Assembly (NCBI RefSeq): GCF_008728515.1
Contig: NC_044996.1
Span: 119,742,189-119,806,188 of the forward strand
Reading direction: 5' to 3'
Origin: Papio anubis
Taxonomy: Eukaryota > Chordata > Mammalia > Primates > Cercopithecidae
DNA length: 64,000 nt
The notes under the pieces are model-generated. The model did not search any database. It had not been told where the DNA came from and saw only the letters and a program-made list of their open reading frames with translations. The translations under genes were made by a program, and so were the position numbers. Positions within the stretch are counted from its first letter, which is position 1; the number at the start of each line of letters is the position of its first letter. This document shows positions 59,780-64,000 of this stretch, in pieces.

Positions 59780-60445
59780 TGGAATTCTCCATTTGTACAA
59801 ATGTCACCTTATTGAAAAACTGTGGTTTGAAATGCTGGAGTGATCCTTGATTCCTCTCTTCTTTTGTGGCTTCATATTTACTAGTCCCAAGTCTACTGAG
59901 TCTTCCTTTCAAATGTGTTATGTGTTTCACTAACTTTGCATTCCCACTGGCATCACCCTTAACATACCCCTGGTCTATTTCAGTATCCCACTTCCTAACT
60001 TGATTTTCATGTCTACTGTGTCATCATCAATTTTATCATGTCACTTCCCTGCTCACAAGTTTTCAGTGGTTCTTTATCTACCTCTCAAATGTTGTCCCTG
60101 ACTACTGCCATATACAACCCCTGGACTTCAGGCAAACAAGTCCATTTCTCATCGCATTCTTGTAGTCATGCTTTAATCATACAATTCTGCTGCCTGAAAC
60201 AATTTCTCCATCCCCTTTGTAATTATTCAAGCTCTATCAGCTGGCACTTAATACATACTAAACCTATTATTGTTGTTCTTTTTACATATAAACATTATCT
60301 CATCGCTACAGATCTATAGCCTTGGTCCTCATTATACCCAGAGATTGCTTAAGAATGTAACCTCCAGGAGTGCAGAAATCTTGCCTTTCTTGACTTATCT
60401 CCAGCACACAGGAAATATATATTATTTGGGGAATAAATTAATAAT
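59780..60445 (+). repeat. L2 LINE, 3' part
   Basis: CTGGAGTGATCCTTGATTCC, TATCATGTCACTTCCCTGCT CACAAG, CCTGACTACTGCCATATAC and AATGTAACCTCCAGGAGTGC AGAAATCTTG follow the L2 3' half through its end in order. A well-preserved ancient copy. Confidence 0.85.
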
Positions 60446-63042
60446 GTGCTCCTGGAAATTTTCACTTTTTTTTTTTTTACATTTTATGTTGTGATATTTT
60501 CCACATATGCTCATATGACTCTTTCCCCTCAAAAAAAGGCTGAAATATTTTCTAACATTCACAATTGTCAGGAAAGCATAGCAAATAGAGTAATTGTTTG
60601 AGATATGAGAGACACTGCAGACCTTCCCCTAAAAAAGCAAACTCTTAGGGAACCCAGCCAAAATGCAGACACATATATAGACAGATAGTAAGTTAATACA
60701 CATGGAAAAAGTTCGATTGTTAGTACCTTAAAGACAAGGTCCAGGAGGACCTTGTAGTATGTGGTTATGTTTATGACAGTGAACCCTATCTTTCCTCACC
60801 TTGACCCCTACATCTCACCTTCATCACTGAGCCTCTCAAAAGCTGTCTGCATCAGTTCACACATGCCTTGACTCTGGGACCAATCCCATCATAGGGAACA
60901 AGGCACATAAGAGTTTTCACTTGAAGATCCCACTGATCCAGAATCAAGATATTCTCACTATGCATCCCACTCCTACTCTATTACTCAATTCCCAGAAAAC
61001 TTATTCCTGTCTGCTCTCCCAGCTCTCCTAGATCCTCTTTATATATCTTGATTTCAGATATTAAAATGGTCAAAAGAAAGCTCAGTATGATAGAAAAAAG
61101 TTAGGATTAAAGTATGAAAAGCAAGTTTAATAACCTATCTCAGTGCCTGAAAGTCCTGGCCACAAATATTGAAATCCTAGTGGCCTTGTTTGGTGGGTTA
61201 AACAATGTTACTCATGTGTGTCTGCTCTCCCCTGTCTTCTTTATCCTCCATATTTGTATGCACACGCACATGTGTGCATGTGTGTATGAGCACATACAGA
61301 TGTGTGTGTACACACACAAAATTTGCACACCTCATATTCTGACCTAGCCTGAGGCTTATGTCATTCTGTAGCTTGGCCCAGAAAAACAATACCCAGACCT
61401 GCCTCCATATTTAGTCACCTATTATTACTCAAATTAGTGATCATACTTGTAATACATTTACTACATCCTCTTCTTTCAACTCCTCAAAAAATGCTTTCAT
61501 TGAATAAATCTTCCTTCCACCTCTTATAGGAAGGACACATAAAAATCATCCCATTAAATAATAGAATTTCTGCCTCAGTCCTATAAAATCATAATTCCAG
61601 ATATTGGTTCTAGGTTGACTTAATGTTATTCCCACACAATAGATTTCTGCATGCTCCTTTATGTCCTGTCTTACAGGAGAGCTAATTTTGCTTAGGGAAA
61701 AATTCCATCTCTGTAGATTTATATGTAGGCATTGGGCTGCCAAGAAAAAAAACTATCAGATAATTATTTCATTTGGAGCCTTAAATTTGAGAAACTTTAG
61801 AAACACACTGTTTCCCATACTACAATCAGCTCATTTCTGTTGCATGACATTATTTACCTCTTCTGCTTTCTTTGGTTAGATTCTGTTTTAACCTTCTGTG
61901 TCCTATCTTTCATGGTGTTCTGATTTCTAAACTACATCAAGTAGATGGAGTGTAAATATTAAAATCAGGATGCCATGTTAGCCTCTTAAATTAACAAACA
62001 GAAAGGTTATTCTAATTACAGATTTATCACTGCAGCTATATTAAGAGATCGAGGTGAAGTTAAATATGCACATGCAACATCAGCCCCAAACTGCCTATTA
62101 CAAAAGAATGTGTAGGCAACAAAGACCGTGTATGTTTCATGGCACCGTGAAATTGGCTTGGAGATAATAAATGGTGAATAATTCAGAATAAATGTAGTCA
62201 GAAATGTTTTTAAAATGTCTCCGTAAAATTTAGCTTATAACTAAATCATAGTACCTTCCATAACTTCCTGGGGGCTCTTGAAAAAGTAACTCAGACTAGC
62301 ATTAGATAGATATTTCAATAACACATTTTAAAATGAGGAGTGTGTGTCAGCTTCATTTTAAATTCAGCAAGACAGAGATACAAAATAAATTCATATAAAT
62401 CGTGGAAAATCTAAAGAAAAAAATTCAAGCCACAATTTAGTGCTAACCATGACACTTTTCTGTAGTCAATGGCACCAGTGATATTTGTATTATGCTTTCG
62501 ATCCAAAGTCTAAAATTATTGTGATAATTGAAACCTACCTATTTCTGCAATGAGTACACTCGTAGCTACCTGAAAAACAGGCCTCATACATTGCTTCATA
62601 TAAAATATAATTCATGGATGGGAAAATGGTTTCTATAAACACAGCCACTTTAATTTCTACATTCATTCCCAACCTTTTCAAAATATGTGCCACCCACTAG
62701 GCCTCCCAATTTCATTTTTTAGTGTTGATTTTAAAACATCTCAGTAGTTTTAAAGGAGGTGAACCTTAAAAAGGAGAAAAAGAAGGCTAAAGATTGATAA
62801 AAGTTGTCTAAGACTGCCCTTGAGTCATGTGAAGATAGGACCAGAGCCAAGATCTAAGAGTTCAGAATTTCTGCCATTTATCTGCCTTATCCTAGAAAAT
62901 AATCCAGAAAAAGTGGGAAGCAGGTTCTCTGCTAAGCTTGAAAGCACACATCTCTGAGCCGACGGTGACATGGGCTTGTTTGGCATCAGAAAGGGTTTTG
63001 TGGCATGTAGAACTATCAAAGAAAAATATTTTATTTTCAAAT
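60446..63042. other. Unassigned AT-rich intergenic sequence
   Basis: No gene or named repeat recognised. Contains a 9-bp stem hairpin at 60734-60755, and an alternating CA/TG stretch at about 61256-61320. Frames at 61114-61347 and 62825-63067 have no known domain. Confidence 0.55.
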
Positions 63043-63044
63043 TA

Positions 63045-63381
63045 CAGGTTGAGTATTCCTTATCCAAAATGCTTGGGACAAGAAGTGTTTTGGATTTCTG
63101 ATTTTTCAGATTTGGGAATATTTACATATACACAATGAGATATCTTGGGGATGGAACCCCAAACTAAACATAAAATTCATTTATGTTTCATATGTACCTT
63201 ATACATACAGCCTGAAGGTAATTTTATAAAATATTTTAAATAATTTTGTGCATGAAGCAAAGTTTGTTTTAAGCATTCACAAGTGAAATTTCCTACATGT
63301 GGTGTCATGTTGGTGCTCAAAACATTTCAGATTTTGGAGCACTATAGATTTCAAATTTTCAGATTAAGAATGCTCAATCTG
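63045..63381 (+). mobile_element. Mariner/Tigger-type non-autonomous DNA transposon
   Basis: Starts CAGGTTGAGTATTCCTTATC and ends GAATGCTCAATCTG, which are imperfect terminal inverted repeats. Flanked by TA (63043-63044 and 63382-63383), the usual target of Tc1/mariner-class transposases. Internal strings ATGAGATATCTTGGGGATGG and TTCATTTATGTTTCATATGT match a common primate repeat whose name I cannot assign with certainty. No transposase frame. Confidence 0.85.
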
Positions 63382-63659
63382 TAATAACACAAACAACAAT
63401 TTTCTATTTTTCTTTATATTTGTTCTAATATTCCTTATATTTCAGTTACATTGTCTTTACATTTTTTGAGGTTATACATCATCGCATAATTTAAAGGATC
63501 CAATAGTTTTTAAAATCATATTATAAAGAAACAGTAGTCCTCTCCTCCCAGTACATTTCACAAGTCAGAGACAAGCACTCTCAACAATTGTAGCTTTCTC
63601 TTAAATTAACTCTAAGAAAAGAAAGAAAAAATACTTTTATCTGAAGAATATAAAGTCCC

Positions 63660-64000
63660 TTTAATTATCAGGCCCAGAGAGACAAATCAGACAGCAATCA
63701 TGCTCTACTCCCCTCTTGAGCTATGTAGTCGGCTCTTGAAACTGCTTGTTATTGCCACAAGTAGCTATAAATTAATCTAATAATGTACCTAAAACCCACA
63801 ATTTATACCTTAACAATGTATAGTCAATTATCAATCAATGTTATTTTTGTAAACCAATGAGATTTGCTGACAAACAGCTTTGTATCAATCCACTCCCTGT
63901 CCCCTTTTATTGCCTTTAAAAATCCACTTGTAACTGTTGCTAATCAATGTCTATTCAGGGCAACTTGAATCTATGCTCCTGGGTTGCAATCCTCAAGCTT
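63660..64000 (+). repeat. ERV1-type LTR, cut by right edge
   Basis: TTTTTGTAAACCAATGAGAT, CAGCTTTGTATCAATCCACT, CCTTTAAAAATCCACTTGTA and TGCTCCTGGGTTGCAATCCT CAAGCTT fit the U3/R part of an ERV1 LTR I recall but cannot name; a polyadenylation signal would be expected outside the window. Left boundary is approximate. Confidence 0.6.

Overview
This window is non-coding nuclear DNA from a primate. I find no protein-coding gene of the host, no tRNA or rRNA gene, no CpG island and no prokaryotic feature. Two insertions point to an Old World monkey (macaque, baboon or green-monkey type) rather than an ape. The first is an Alu at 37217-37523 with the cercopithecoid AluYRa-type diagnostic bases. The second is a young 5'-truncated L1 at 9952-11509 whose 3'UTR looks like the cercopithecoid L1PA5/L1_RS lineage. 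Family names come from recalled consensus sequences, not a database search, so subfamily labels are approximate.

Layout. 1-1857: 3' end of an old L1 (+). 2050-2205: MIR. 3066-11925: a near full-length old L1 on the minus strand, holding an Alu (5500-5825) and the young L1 (9952-11509). 11950-15300: decayed L1 and unassigned sequence with microsatellites. 15318-17551: AluJ, an L1 with its parts in permuted order, and an MLT1 LTR. 17700-19480: L1M tail, microsatellites, two MIRs, MER5A. 21387-21655: short L1 tail. 22647-25435: a complete MST (MaLR) provirus whose 3' LTR holds a 521-bp solo LTR of an ERV1-type retrovirus. 25436-34640: mostly unassigned, with L2, Alu/FLAM, a purine tract and LTR-like pieces. 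35457-41273: an L1 (+) with both ends present but its reverse-transcriptase middle missing, invaded by AluYRa and by an ERV1 LTR that itself holds an AluJ. 41400-51780: L1M tails, an LTR, MIRs and long unassigned AT-rich DNA. 51785-57710: another L1 (+) with an internal deletion and an AluY. 57713-58125: MLT1 LTR. 58224-60445: AluJ, L1M tail, L2. 63045-63381: a TA-flanked mariner/Tigger-type DNA element. 63660-64000: an ERV1 LTR cut by the window edge.

Nothing here works as an operon or pathway. The open frames are remnants of L1 ORF1/ORF2, MaLR internal sequence, or chance frames over repeats. The main interest is the nested insertion record (target-site duplications can be read for many elements), the lineage-specific insertions, the L1 copies with internal deletions or permuted parts, and a few unexplained local repeats. 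I did not find a convincing new biological system.
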